Shown here: positions 18,300 to 26,840 of the stretch, one piece after another
How positions within the stretch are numbered: position 1 is the stretch's first letter
How the letters are laid out: each line of letters opens with the position of its first letter
Assembly: GCA_963736525.1 (NCBI GenBank)
Contig: CAVTPF010000015.1
Coordinates: 1-64,000 of the forward strand
DNA: 64,000 nt
Reading direction: 5' to 3'
Origin: Bog-473 sp963736525
GTDB lineage: Bacteria; Actinomycetota; Acidimicrobiia; Acidimicrobiales; RAAP-2
Position numbers and translations under genes: made by a program
The notes under the pieces: generated by a model
What the model saw: only the letters and a program-made list of their open reading frames with translations
Database searches by the model: none
What the model was told of the DNA's origin: nothing

Positions 18300-18680
18300 A
18301 TGAACATCCCTGAGGACCTGCGCTACTCGTCGGATCACGAGTGGGTGCGCGTCGAGGGAACGCGGGCGCGCATCGGCATCACCGACTACGCCCAGGACGC
18401 GCTGGGCGACATCGTCTTCGTCGACGTTCCCGCGATCGGGAGCGAGGTCGAAGCCGGCGGGCAACTGGGCGAGGTGGAGTCGACGAAGTCGGTGTCGGAG
18501 ATGTACGCACCGTTGGCCGGCACCGTCACCGCGACGAACGACGCGCTGAGTACAGCGCCCGAGACGGTCAATCAGGATCCCTACGGCGAGGGGTGGATCT
18601 GCGAGTTGGAGCTCGCGCCCGGCGCTGATCCGGGCAGTCTCTTGGATGCGGCGGCATACGGCGATCTGATCGCCGAATGA
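18300..18680 (+). CDS. gcvH: Glycine cleavage system H protein
   Basis: 126 residues, the normal length. The H protein carries the aminomethyl group on a lipoyl arm between GcvP, GcvT and the lipoamide dehydrogenase. The lipoylation site is in GEVESTKSVSEMYAP (Lys63), and SSDHEWVRVEG and YGEGWICELE are standard. gcvT and gcvP lie 15 kb downstream, so the pathway genes are split. It is followed by garA, merR and DUF151 as in mycobacteria, where GarA regulates 2-oxoglutarate and glutamate metabolism. Confidence 0.96.
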   Translation: MNIPEDLRYSSDHEWVRVEGTRARIGITDYAQDALGDIVFVDVPAIGSEVEAGGQLGEVESTKSVSEMYAPLAGTVTATNDALSTAPETVNQDPYGEGWICELELAPGADPGSLLDAAAYGDLIAE

Positions 18681-18732
18681 GCCTGCGTCCAGGCGCCGGA
18701 TGACGCCACGAGAAGCGGGCCGTGGGGTGGGG

Positions 18733-18738
18733 TACCGT
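18733..18738 (+). promoter_or_regulatory. Leaderless -10 box TACCGT (garA-like)
   Basis: TACCGT, then 7 bases, then GTG 18746. This favours GTG 18746 over the upstream GTG codons at 18722 and 18737. Confidence 0.6.
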
Positions 18739-18745
18739 GGACGAC

Positions 18746-19219
18746 GTGTTCTGTCACAACTGCGGGCATCGGAACCCAGAGGGCGTCAATTTCTGCTCCT
18801 CGTGCGGGCATGCCCTGCTCGCGGACGGAGATGACGCCACCATCACGCTCCATCCGACGGACGAGGCGGAGACGTCGGAGGAGCAGCCTGACGTCACCCT
18901 CGTGGAGGTGCCGCACGGCGCCGGGGTCCTGGTCGTCACCCGGGGCCCGAACGTCGGGGCGCGCTATCTGTTGGGGGACAAGGTCGTCCGGGCGGGGCGG
19001 CATCCCGAGAGCGACATCTTCCTCGACGACATCACGGTGTCGCGCCGCCACGTCGAGATCGCGCCCGTCGACGGGGGCGCGTATTCGCTGCGGGACGTGG
19101 GCTCGTTGAACGGCACCTACGTGAACAGGGAGCGGATCGACGAGGTGCAGCTCGCCCCCGGCGACGAGGTGCAGATCGGCAAGTTCAAGCTCGTCTACCT
19201 GGTGGCTGGGAACGAGTGA
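18746..19219 (+). CDS. garA: GarA-like FHA protein with N-terminal zinc ribbon
   Basis: 157 residues from GTG 18746. The start FCHNCGHRNPEGVNFCSSCG holds two CxxC pairs for zinc; a linker of about 35 residues follows, then an FHA domain closely matching mycobacterial GarA (AGRHPESDIFLDD, TVSRRHVEI, DVGSLNGTYVNRE, GDEVQIGKFKLV). GarA/OdhI proteins bind 2-oxoglutarate-handling enzymes and are switched by kinase phosphorylation of an N-terminal ETT motif. Here the N-terminus is a zinc ribbon, and the linker has only an AETSEE stretch as a candidate site. The stop overlaps the merR start (GTGA). Confidence 0.88.
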   Translation: MFCHNCGHRNPEGVNFCSSCGHALLADGDDATITLHPTDEAETSEEQPDVTLVEVPHGAGVLVVTRGPNVGARYLLGDKVVRAGRHPESDIFLDDITVSRRHVEIAPVDGGAYSLRDVGSLNGTYVNRERIDEVQLAPGDEVQIGKFKLVYLVAGNE

Positions 19220-20493
19220 GCAGCCGTACCTACCTGTCCATCGGGGACGTCCTGACCCTGCTGCGGGAGGAATTCCCCGACGTCACGATCTCGAAGATCC
19301 GGTTCCTCGAGAGCCAGGGCCTGGTCAACCCCGAGCGCTCGCCCTCGGGGTACCGGAAGTTCTTCGACCACGACGTCGAGCGGTTGCGCTGGGTGTTGCG
19401 TCAACAGCGTGAGCACTTCCTGCCCCTGAAAGTGATCCGCGACCGCCTGGCCGGTGGCGAGCTGGACGACACGAGCGGCGACGGACCGAACGGGAAGCCG
19501 TCCCGGGCGACGCATGCGGCAGCGTCGTCGGCCGTCGCCGCCGGTGCGGACGCGTCGGTGGCGCCCGAACAGCCGACCAAGGCCGATGAAGAGGCGATGG
19601 CGCGGATCCTGGCCGACGCCTCGTCACGCCGGGCCGCCCGAACGCCCGAAGCCGCCCAGGCCCGGCGCGGGTTGCAGGTGGTGGAGGACGAGGGCCACGA
19701 GACGCCGGCGGGAACGAGGCCGAAGCTCGGCTCGGAGGCGGCCGTACCCAGTACGACGGACACTGCACAGCGCGGCTCGCGGCCGGTCGGTGCCGCGACG
19801 AGCGCGGCCAGCGCGCCGAGCGCGGCCAGCGCGCCGAGCGCGCCACCACCGCGGACGTCGGCGGGCGTCGCCAGCGCAGGCGGCACCGGTGGTGCCGGTG
19901 ACACTGGTGGCGGCACGGGCGGCAGCGGGAGCGGTGGCAGCCGGAGTGGCAACGGCGGCGCGTCGCTCGCGCGTCGTCCCGAGACGGCCGCGGCGTCACG
20001 ATCGGGCGCGGCCGCCGCCGGCGGAACAGCGTCAGGGGCTCGCAAGGGACAGCAGCCGGCCGCCCCTGCACCGGTGGCCACGCCCCCGGCAGCGGAGACG
20101 GGCGTCGTCACCGGCGCCAGCCTCACCACGGAGGAGCTGTGTGCGGCCAGTGGCCTGTCGGTCGAGGAGGTGGCCGGACTCGAGGCATTCGGCATGATCG
20201 ACCACGTCACCGTGGCCGGCATCGACACCTACGACGAGGACGCCCTCACCGTGGCCAACCTGGCGGCGTCGTTCCGGGCCTTCGGGATGGAGCCGCGCCA
20301 CCTGCGCCTCTACCGGAACGCCGTGGACCGGGAGATGGGGTTGATAGAGCAGGTCGTCATCCCGCTGCTGCGGCAACGGAACCCCGAATCCCGCCAGCGG
20401 GCAGTCGAGAGCGCCGACCAGCTGGCGGCGCTCGGCCAGTCGATGCGAGCCACGTTGCTCCGCCAGGAGCTCCGGCGGCATTTGGGGGGGTGA
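19216..20493 (+). CDS. MerR-family regulator with long low-complexity linker
   Basis: 425 residues. Residues 3-80 are a MerR winged helix (LSIGDVLTLLREEFPDVTISKIRFLESQGL, SGYRKFFDHDVERLRWVLR). Residues about 295-425 form a second helical domain (TTEELCAASGLSVEEVAGLEAFGMI). Between them lie about 200 residues rich in Ala, Gly, Ser and Arg. Its mycobacterial counterpart (Rv1828, next to garA) is about 247 residues, so the linker is an expansion. It is co-transcribed with the FHA gene (start overlaps stop). The C-terminal domain is the usual dimer and effector part; the ligand is unknown. Confidence 0.85.
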   Translation: MSSRTYLSIGDVLTLLREEFPDVTISKIRFLESQGLVNPERSPSGYRKFFDHDVERLRWVLRQQREHFLPLKVIRDRLAGGELDDTSGDGPNGKPSRATHAAASSAVAAGADASVAPEQPTKADEEAMARILADASSRRAARTPEAAQARRGLQVVEDEGHETPAGTRPKLGSEAAVPSTTDTAQRGSRPVGAATSAASAPSAASAPSAPPPRTSAGVASAGGTGGAGDTGGGTGGSGSGGSRSGNGGASLARRPETAAASRSGAAAAGGTASGARKGQQPAAPAPVATPPAAETGVVTGASLTTEELCAASGLSVEEVAGLEAFGMIDHVTVAGIDTYDEDALTVANLAASFRAFGMEPRHLRLYRNAVDREMGLIEQVVIPLLRQRNPESRQRAVESADQLAALGQSMRATLLRQELRRHLGG

Positions 20494-20514
20494 CGCAGCG
20501 CCGTCATCGGGCGC

Positions 20515-20520
20515 TACATT
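20515..20520 (+). promoter_or_regulatory. Leaderless -10 box TACATT (DUF151)
   Basis: TACATT, then 6 bases, then ATG 20527. No ribosome binding site is present. Confidence 0.7.
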
Positions 20521-20526
20521 TCTGTC

Positions 20527-21027
20527 ATGGTCCGTGTGCTACTCCGAGCCGTCAGGGTGGACCTGCAGTCCAACACCCCGGTCCTGCTCCTGCAGGAGAC
20601 CGAGGGCGAGGGGCGGACGCTGCCGATCTTCATCGGCAGCCCCGAGGCCACGGCCATCGCCTATGCGCTCCAGGGCGTGACGATGCCCCGGCCGCTCACG
20701 CACGACCTGATGAAGGACATGCTCGGCGCCCTCGACATCAGCGTCGAGCGGGTGATCATCACCGAGCTGCGAGCGTCGACCTACTACGCCGAGATGCACC
20801 TGGTGCGCGGTGAGGAGCGGACGATCGTCTCGAGTCGCCCCTCCGATGCCGTCGCCGTCGCCGTCCGCACCGAGACGCCGTTGTTCGTCTCCGACGAGCT
20901 GATGGAGTCCGAGGGGATCATCCTTGCGCTCGACGTCGAGGACGAGGAGGAGGACACGCCCGACGAGCTGGTGGGGCAGTTCCGTCAATTCCTCGACTCG
21001 GTGCGTCCGGAGGACTTCGAGGGGTGA
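20527..21027 (+). CDS. DUF151 / bifunctional nuclease family protein
   Basis: 166 residues matching DUF151 (LPIFIGSPEATAIAYALQG, RPLTHDLM, VIITELRASTYYAEMHL, SRPSDAVAVAVRTETPLFV). Plant and bacterial members have been reported to cleave DNA and RNA, but the bacterial physiological role is unclear. The acidic C-terminal tail (DVEDEEEDTPDELV) is typical. The gene follows merR as in the mycobacterial gcvH-garA-Rv1828-Rv1829 block, although here it has its own leaderless promoter. Its stop overlaps the following lipoprotein start. Confidence 0.9.
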   Translation: MVRVLLRAVRVDLQSNTPVLLLQETEGEGRTLPIFIGSPEATAIAYALQGVTMPRPLTHDLMKDMLGALDISVERVIITELRASTYYAEMHLVRGEERTIVSSRPSDAVAVAVRTETPLFVSDELMESEGIILALDVEDEEEDTPDELVGQFRQFLDSVRPEDFEG

Positions 21028-21638
21028 AGCCCCGTCGCTGGGCGCTCGCCCTCCTGGCGTGCGCCGGTGTCGTCCTCGCGGCCTGCAGCAGCAGCCCGAG
21101 CACGCCCAAGAACGTGACGACGACCACCACGACCCCGTCGTCGACCACCACGACCCCGTCGTCGACCACCACGAGCACGTCGGCGCCCGCGTCGACCACG
21201 ACCGCGGCGTCGTCGGCCTGCACCCACATCAGCGCCTCGGCCGGCCAGTCACAGGGGGCGGCCGGGACGATCACCGGGGTGATCACGGTCACCAACACCG
21301 GGCCGTCCTCGTGCAGCGCTGACGGGTACCCCACGGTGTCCCTGTTCTCGGGGAGCGGGGCGCCGCTCACCGTCACCATGGTCAACGGGCTGTCGGTGAC
21401 CCTCTCGCCTCCGGCCAATGCGACACCGACCACCGTCGCCGTGGCCCCGTCGGGCACTGCGCAATTCGCCTACCAGTTCTCCGACGTGCCGGTCGGCGCC
21501 GAGACGAGTTGCCCGACGTCCGAGACGGCCAGCGTGACCATGCCGGGGGCGACGACCGCGTCGCCGAGCTTCGCGTTGGCCATCGACCCGTGCGGCAACG
21601 GGACGATCCGGGTCTCTCCGGTCTACACGCCCTCCTGA
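21024..21638 (+). CDS. Lipoprotein with DUF4232-like domain
   Basis: 204 residues. The signal sequence ends in a lipobox (VLAAC, Cys near residue 20), so the protein is anchored outside the membrane. A Thr/Ser/Pro linker of about 45 residues (TTTTTTPSSTTTT) follows, then a beta-rich domain with conserved Cys (CTHISASAG, GPSSCSADGYPTVSL, SETASVTMPG) resembling DUF4232. No function is assigned to that family. The GTG start overlaps the DUF151 stop, so the two are translationally coupled. Confidence 0.75.
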   Translation: MKPRRWALALLACAGVVLAACSSSPSTPKNVTTTTTTPSSTTTTPSSTTTSTSAPASTTTAASSACTHISASAGQSQGAAGTITGVITVTNTGPSSCSADGYPTVSLFSGSGAPLTVTMVNGLSVTLSPPANATPTTVAVAPSGTAQFAYQFSDVPVGAETSCPTSETASVTMPGATTASPSFALAIDPCGNGTIRVSPVYTPS

Positions 21639-21666
21639 GCGTCGCCCGGGCTTCCCCGGGGCGTGC

Positions 21667-22662
21667 CTAGCCTGCCCCTGCCGGCGCGACCAGGATGCGC
21701 CCCCGCACGGCGGCGTCGAGCACCCGGCCGAGCGCCGCCGTCAGCCCGTCGAGGCCGATCTCCTCGTTGACCATCTCCTCGCAGTGCTGGAGCGGGAACG
21801 CCTCGGCCATGTCCGCCCACGCGGCGCGGCGCTCCTGTATCGGCGTCGTGACGGTGTCGATGCCCAAGAGCGCCACCCCGCGCACGATGAACGGGTAGAC
21901 GGTGGTGACCAGCTCGTTGCCGCCGGTGAGCCCGCTCGCCGCCACCGCACCGCCGTAGCGGACCGTGCGGAGCGCCTGTGCCAGGGCCGTGCCGCCGACG
22001 CAGTCGACCACGCCCGCCCACAATTGGGGGCCCAACGTGCGGCCGTCATCCTCGGTGAACTGGCGCCCGACGACGCGGTCGGCACCGAGGCCCTTCAGGT
22101 AGTCCTGCTCCGCCGTCTTGCCCGACGAGGCCACGACCTCGAAACCGGCCTGGGAGAGCAGGGCCACCGCCGCGCTGCCCACCCCACCGGACGCGCCGGT
22201 CACCAAGACGGGCCCGTCCCCGGGCACCGTGCCGTGGTGCAGGAGGCGGCGCAGCGAGAGGAGCGCCGTGAAACCGGCGAGCCCGATGATGGCGGCGTTG
22301 CGGCACGTCAACGCGTCAGGCAGCGGCACGACCCAGTCCGCGGGCACCCTGGCGTAGGCGGCGAAACCGCCGTGATGCGCGACCCCGAGGTCGTAGCCCT
22401 GCACCAGCACCCGCTGGCCAGGCGTGCATTCGGGCGCCGTGCTCTCCTCGACGACGCCCGCCAGCTCGACGCCGGGCACGAGCGGGAACCCCCGTGCCAC
22501 CCGGTTGCCCGGGCGCGTGACCATGGCGTCCTTGAAGTTGATGGCGGACCACTCGACCCGGATCAGGACGTCACCCGCCGGCAGGTCCTGCTCGGTCAGC
22601 TCGACGACCGCCGGCCGGATCACCTCGCCCGTCTTCGACAGGACGTAGGCCGGGAAACGCAC
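21667..22662 (-). CDS. MDR-family NADPH quinone/acryloyl-CoA reductase-like oxidoreductase
   Basis: 331 residues of the zinc-free medium-chain dehydrogenase family, closest in pattern to the YhdH/AcuI group (YVLSKTGEVI, EWSAINFKDAMVTRPGN, VPGVELAGVV, GYDLGVAHHGGFAAYARV, VTGASGGVGSAAVALL). The glycine-rich VTGASGGVGS binds NADPH, and the zinc ligands of alcohol dehydrogenases are absent. It probably reduces an enoyl or acryloyl compound. A leaderless -10 (TACAGT, 22674-22669) sets the start at GTG 22662. It is divergent from the S9 peptidase, with facing promoters in a 67-base gap. Confidence 0.87.
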   Translation of the reverse strand: MRFPAYVLSKTGEVIRPAVVELTEQDLPAGDVLIRVEWSAINFKDAMVTRPGNRVARGFPLVPGVELAGVVEESTAPECTPGQRVLVQGYDLGVAHHGGFAAYARVPADWVVPLPDALTCRNAAIIGLAGFTALLSLRRLLHHGTVPGDGPVLVTGASGGVGSAAVALLSQAGFEVVASSGKTAEQDYLKGLGADRVVGRQFTEDDGRTLGPQLWAGVVDCVGGTALAQALRTVRYGGAVAASGLTGGNELVTTVYPFIVRGVALLGIDTVTTPIQERRAAWADMAEAFPLQHCEEMVNEEIGLDGLTAALGRVLDAAVRGRILVAPAGAG

Positions 22663-22668
22663 GGGCTC

Positions 22669-22674
22669 ACTGTA
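22669..22674 (-). promoter_or_regulatory. Leaderless -10 box TACAGT (MDR oxidoreductase)
   Basis: On the minus strand TACAGT is followed by 6 bases and GTG 22662. It excludes the upstream ATG/GTG extensions of this frame. Confidence 0.68.
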
Positions 22675-22717
22675 GAGGGAGGCGCGCGTGACTTCCGGCA
22701 CCGGCTGGAGCACCGGG

Positions 22718-22723
22718 TACGTT
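22718..22723 (+). promoter_or_regulatory. Leaderless -10 box TACGTT (S9 peptidase)
   Basis: TACGTT, then 6 bases, then GTG 22730; this selects 22730 over the earlier GTG at 22688. Confidence 0.66.
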
Positions 22724-22729
22724 CGGACC

Positions 22730-24661
22730 GTGACCACGACTGGAGGCTACGGGCGCTGGACCTCGCCGCTCGCGCCACGTGACGTGGCGCGAGCCAAGGT
22801 GTCGCTCTCGGACCTGTGCTCCGACGGCGACGCCCTCTACTGGCTCGAATCGCGCCCCGCGGAGTCGGGCCGCGTCGTCTTGGTGCGCACGGGCGCAGAG
22901 GGTCCCGTGGACCACTCACCGGCGGGCGTGAGCATCCGCAGCCGCGTCCACGAGTACGGCGGGGGTGCCGTCTGCCTGGTGCCGGGCCGGTCCCGAGGCG
23001 CCTTCGCGTACGTCGACCAATCGGACCAGCGGGTGTGGTTCTGCGACGGCGACGCCGGTGCGCCCCGGGCGCTGAGCGCCGTGCCGGCCGAGGGGGAGGT
23101 CCACCACCACGGGGGGTTGAGCGCGACGGCGAGCGGCGAATGGCTCCTGGCGGTCCGGGAGATCCACCGCGAAGGCCGGACGCAGCCCGCCCGCAGCGTG
23201 GTGGCGTTGGCGACGGGCGAGCGGACGGGCGAGAGCACGCTGCTCGAGGGGCACGACTTCTTCGGGTCCCCGCGCGCCGACCCGGCGGCGGAGCGCCTCG
23301 CCGTGGTCGTGTGGGACCACCCGGACATGCCCTGGGACTCCTCAGCCGTCGTCGTGCTGCCGCTGGCCCGCTCGGGGGGAGGCACCGCCCTGGTGGCCGC
23401 CGGCGCGCCGTGGCGGGTGGCCGGAGGGCCCGGCGAATCGGTGGGTCAACCGGCATGGCAGCGCGACGGCTCGCTGCGCTTCGTCTCGGACCGCACCGGA
23501 TGGTGGCAGCCCTACGTCCATCCGGGACTGCCCGGTGTCGCGTCGGACCCGGCCGCGCTCACCGGCGTGGAGGCCGAGTTCCACGGGCCCGACTGGGTGC
23601 TCGGCCAGTCGACCATGGCGGAACTGGCGGACGGTACGACGGCGGCCCGCATGACGGCATCGGGCCGCGACGCGGTGGTCGTCCTGCCCGGGGCGCGGCC
23701 GTTGGACCAGCCGTGCGTGTCCGTGGCCGCGCTCTGCGCGCACGGCGACGGGTGGGCGCTGATCGGCAGCACGCCCGACACCGCGGCGAACGTCTGGGTG
23801 TGGGCGCCGGGCCACGCCGCCCGCCCGGTCCGCCCCCCGTCCGGCCTCGTGCCGCGGCGGGGCGACGTGGCACACGGGGAGCCCTTTATCCTGACCGGCC
23901 GCTCGGGGCGACGCGTGCACGGCACGCTGTACCGCCCGGCCCCGGGGGCCACGGCGGGATCTCCGGCCGCGGCCGGGCCGCCTCCGCTCGTGGTGTGGTG
24001 CCACGGTGGCCCGACGTCGTCGTGCCAGGCCGGGCTCGATCTGACGCTGCAATTTTTCACGAGCCGAGGCTTCGCCGTGGCGTGCGTCGACTATGCCGGC
24101 AGCTCCGGGTACGGGAGGGCCTACCGGTGCGCGCTCTGGGGCCAGTGGGGTGTCGCCGACGCCGAAGACTGTCTCGACGCGGCACTCCACCTCGCATCGC
24201 GGGGCGACGTCGACGCGCAACGCATGGCCGTGCGGGGAGGGAGCGCCGGCGGCATGACGGCCCTCAACGCGCTGGCGGCGGGGGAGGGGTTCGGGGCGTG
24301 CGTCTCCTGGTACGGCGTGACGGATCTGTTGGGACTGGTCGCCACCACGCACGATTTCGAGGCGCACTACACGGATCGGCTGGTCGGTCCGCTGCCGGAC
24401 GCGAGAGCGCTCTATCTGGAGCGCTCGCCCCTCACGAGGGCCGGCTCCATGACGGGGTCCGTGCTGCTGCTGCAGGGGACCGAGGACCGGGTCGTGCCGC
24501 CGTCGCAGGCGGAGAGCATGCGCGACGCCCTTGCCGCGGCGGGGACCCGCTGCGACCTGCGATTCTTCGAGGGCGAAGCGCACGGGTTCCGGCGGGCCGA
24601 CACGCTCAGCGCGTGCCTCGAGGCGGAGCTCGGGTTCTACCTGGAGGAGCTTCGCCTCTAA
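22730..24661 (+). CDS. S9 prolyl-oligopeptidase family serine peptidase
   Basis: 643 residues. The first 370 residues carry beta-propeller-like repeats (SRVHEYGGGAVCLV, LRFVSDRTGWWQPYV), and the rest is an alpha/beta hydrolase. The catalytic triad is visible: Ser in RGGSAGGMTA, Asp in GTEDRVVPPSQ, His in EGEAHGF; the oxyanion region is VVWCHGGPTSS. There is no signal peptide, so it is probably cytosolic, releasing short peptides (dipeptidyl or acylaminoacyl peptidase-like). The start follows a leaderless promoter. Confidence 0.92.
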   Translation: MTTTGGYGRWTSPLAPRDVARAKVSLSDLCSDGDALYWLESRPAESGRVVLVRTGAEGPVDHSPAGVSIRSRVHEYGGGAVCLVPGRSRGAFAYVDQSDQRVWFCDGDAGAPRALSAVPAEGEVHHHGGLSATASGEWLLAVREIHREGRTQPARSVVALATGERTGESTLLEGHDFFGSPRADPAAERLAVVVWDHPDMPWDSSAVVVLPLARSGGGTALVAAGAPWRVAGGPGESVGQPAWQRDGSLRFVSDRTGWWQPYVHPGLPGVASDPAALTGVEAEFHGPDWVLGQSTMAELADGTTAARMTASGRDAVVVLPGARPLDQPCVSVAALCAHGDGWALIGSTPDTAANVWVWAPGHAARPVRPPSGLVPRRGDVAHGEPFILTGRSGRRVHGTLYRPAPGATAGSPAAAGPPPLVVWCHGGPTSSCQAGLDLTLQFFTSRGFAVACVDYAGSSGYGRAYRCALWGQWGVADAEDCLDAALHLASRGDVDAQRMAVRGGSAGGMTALNALAAGEGFGACVSWYGVTDLLGLVATTHDFEAHYTDRLVGPLPDARALYLERSPLTRAGSMTGSVLLLQGTEDRVVPPSQAESMRDALAAAGTRCDLRFFEGEAHGFRRADTLSACLEAELGFYLEELRL

Positions 24662-24722
24662 GATCGGTGGCGGATGGGTGCCGGCCCGCGCGGCTCCCGT
24701 ATGCGAGGCTTTTCGAGACGCC

Positions 24723-26150
24723 ATGCCGACGAATTCCGCGACGACGATCCCGACCTGGGCCGCCCCCGCCACTGACGCCTGGCGCCGGGCGTGGGCTCGG
24801 ATGAAGCGGATCTCGCCCGAGTCGGGCGACGCGCTGTTGTACCTGGCCAGCGCCATCTTTGCGCTCCTGACCATCTACACCTCCACCAATGCGCTGTACC
24901 AGGTGTGGGGGCGCATGGCCCTGTCGCCGTTCGCCTTCGGCACGGTCGCCTCCGGCGTGCTCGCCTGGGTGGTGTGGCGCACCCGTCGGCGCCAGGCCGG
25001 CCACGCACTGACCAAGATCCAGCTGCGGCGCGCCTGGTTGGCCCGGATCGTGGTCGCCGTCTGCGTGTTCGCCGGTGCGCTGGCCATCCCGCTCGGCTTC
25101 GAGATCCTGTGGCGCTTCGACGGCGTGGCCGGCTCCCACCAGCAGCCCGAAGTGGTCACCGTCGAGGTCGGCGGCCAGGACCTCGTCCGGGGCCAGGACC
25201 CCTATCACGACCTGGTCCGTCTGCCGCATGCCGTCCGGTACCACGCGCCGGGGGAGCCCGACTACGCCGGCTTCCTGCCGTACCTGCCCCTCATGGCCGT
25301 GGCCGGGATCCCGAGCGAGATCTGGCCCAACAACGGGCTGAGCGACGCCCGGATCTTCTTCTGCCTCACCACACTGGCGGTGGCGGCCGTCGCGCTCTAC
25401 CTGTGCCGGGCGAACGGGCGGCGCAAGATCCGCGCCCTGCAGGCGCTCGTGATCCTGCCGCTCGCAGCGCTGCCGCTGGCGACCGGGGGAGACGACATAC
25501 CGGTCGCGGCCTTCCTGCTGCTTGCCATGGTGCTGGCGCAGCGGCGCCGCCCGTTCGCCTCGGGGGTCATCCTCGGGATCGCGTCGGCCATGAAGTTCAC
25601 GGCGTGGCCATTGGCTGCGTTGGCGCTCTTCGCCGCACGCGACCGCGAGGGGAAGCGGCGCCCCCTGGTCATGCTCGCCGGCATGCTGGTCGTGGCCGTA
25701 CCGACGATCTTCCCGTTCGCGCTGCGCGGGCCCTTCGCCCTCATCGACGACGTGGTGCTCTTCCCGCTCGGCCTGAGCGCCATCCCCTCCACGGCGGCCA
25801 GCGCGCTGCCCGGTCACGTGCTGGTCACTGCGTTCCCCTCGTTGAGCCGGGCGCTGCCGCTCTCGGTCGGCATCGTGCTCTCCGTGCTCCTGGCGCGCCA
25901 CCTGTACCGGCACACACCGCGGACGGCATCGGAGGTCTGCAACATCGCCGGCGTGGTGATGTCGGCGCTCATCCTGTTGGCCCCGAACCCGCGGGTCGGG
26001 TACCTGCTCTACCCGATCAACTTCTTCGTGTGGGCCTACCTGCTGGCCGAGCCCGAGCCCGAGCCCGAGCCCGCGCCCGACCTGCTGCCCGGTGACGCGC
26101 TGGTGGCCGCCGGCAGCGAGCTCGGGACGGTGGGCGTCGGTTCGGGCTGA
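24723..26150 (+). CDS. Polytopic membrane protein, GT87/DUF2029-like
   Basis: 475 residues with about nine to eleven hydrophobic helices (ALLYLASAIFALLTIY, IVVAVCVFAGALAIPLGFEIL, LVILPLAALPLATGG). The motif pair QDPYHD and, later, GVILGIASAMKFTAWPLA resembles the membrane mannosyltransferase GT87/DUF2029 group, which uses lipid-linked sugar donors; this is a weak match. The C-terminus has an EPEPEPEP repeat and an acidic tail. ATG 24723 is the first start before the first helix; no clear SD or -10 decides it. It follows the peptidase by 61 bases. Confidence 0.72.
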   Translation: MPTNSATTIPTWAAPATDAWRRAWARMKRISPESGDALLYLASAIFALLTIYTSTNALYQVWGRMALSPFAFGTVASGVLAWVVWRTRRRQAGHALTKIQLRRAWLARIVVAVCVFAGALAIPLGFEILWRFDGVAGSHQQPEVVTVEVGGQDLVRGQDPYHDLVRLPHAVRYHAPGEPDYAGFLPYLPLMAVAGIPSEIWPNNGLSDARIFFCLTTLAVAAVALYLCRANGRRKIRALQALVILPLAALPLATGGDDIPVAAFLLLAMVLAQRRRPFASGVILGIASAMKFTAWPLAALALFAARDREGKRRPLVMLAGMLVVAVPTIFPFALRGPFALIDDVVLFPLGLSAIPSTAASALPGHVLVTAFPSLSRALPLSVGIVLSVLLARHLYRHTPRTASEVCNIAGVVMSALILLAPNPRVGYLLYPINFFVWAYLLAEPEPEPEPAPDLLPGDALVAAGSELGTVGVGSG

Positions 26151-26189
26151 CGTCGGCGGCGCACGCGTCCGGCCGAGTGGCTGTGCCGG

Positions 26190-26828
26190 CTACTGGTCGT
26201 CTATCTGGAACAGCCGGATCGTGAAGTCCGTCTGGCCGTGGGCCGGGCCCCCGGCGCTGAAGGTGGTGGCCGACACGGTGACGCCCAGCTCCCAGTAGTA
26301 CCCGTCCGACCCGGCCAGCTTTCCCAGCACCTCGAGGGCACCCGGATCGTTGGCGGCCGGGCCACGGTCGAAGACCTGCCAACCCTCGACGCGCATATCG
26401 GCGGCGTAGAAGTTCATGAGGGCGGCCTGCGAGTCGTCGGAGCGCATCGTCACCTGGGAGTCGTACTGGCTGAACGCGTCGCTGTTGTTCTGATGGGCGA
26501 TCCGGACCGAGCCGACCGGGACCGACACCGCGTTGACGATGTTCGTCGGCGGCTGGCCCGAGCTCACGATGGGCGCCAGCGCCCCGGCAGCAGGCTCCGC
26601 CTGCAGGGTCGTTCCCGCCACCGCGCTGGCGTTCCCGCCGTGACGAACCGGCGCCGGGGACTGCGACGTGACGATCCCGATGGTGACGAAGAGCGCGAGG
26701 ATCAACACGGCCAGCCCGAGCACGATCATCGCGGGCCGAATGGACACACCGCCGGGCGTCGGCGGCCGTCGTGGCTCGGACGCGACCGGCTGGTCGCGGA
26801 GGATCTGGTCGGCGTCGTGCAGCGTCAT
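26190..26828 (-). CDS. Single-pass membrane protein of unknown function
   Basis: 212 residues. A cytosolic N-terminus (TLHDADQILRDQPV) is followed by one membrane helix (MIVLGLAVLILALFVTIGIV, about residues 34-53). An Ala/Pro linker and an extracytoplasmic beta-rich domain with no family I recognise follow (SQVTMRSDDSQAALMNFYAADMRVEGW, DGYYWELGVTVS). The pattern of paired residues near MNFYAADMRVEGWQVF resembles small periplasmic anchor domains in other actinobacteria. It is on the same strand as thiD, 12 bases after it. Confidence 0.68.
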   Translation of the reverse strand: MTLHDADQILRDQPVASEPRRPPTPGGVSIRPAMIVLGLAVLILALFVTIGIVTSQSPAPVRHGGNASAVAGTTLQAEPAAGALAPIVSSGQPPTNIVNAVSVPVGSVRIAHQNNSDAFSQYDSQVTMRSDDSQAALMNFYAADMRVEGWQVFDRGPAANDPGALEVLGKLAGSDGYYWELGVTVSATTFSAGGPAHGQTDFTIRLFQIDDQ

Positions 26829-26840
26829 GCCTCACCCAGC

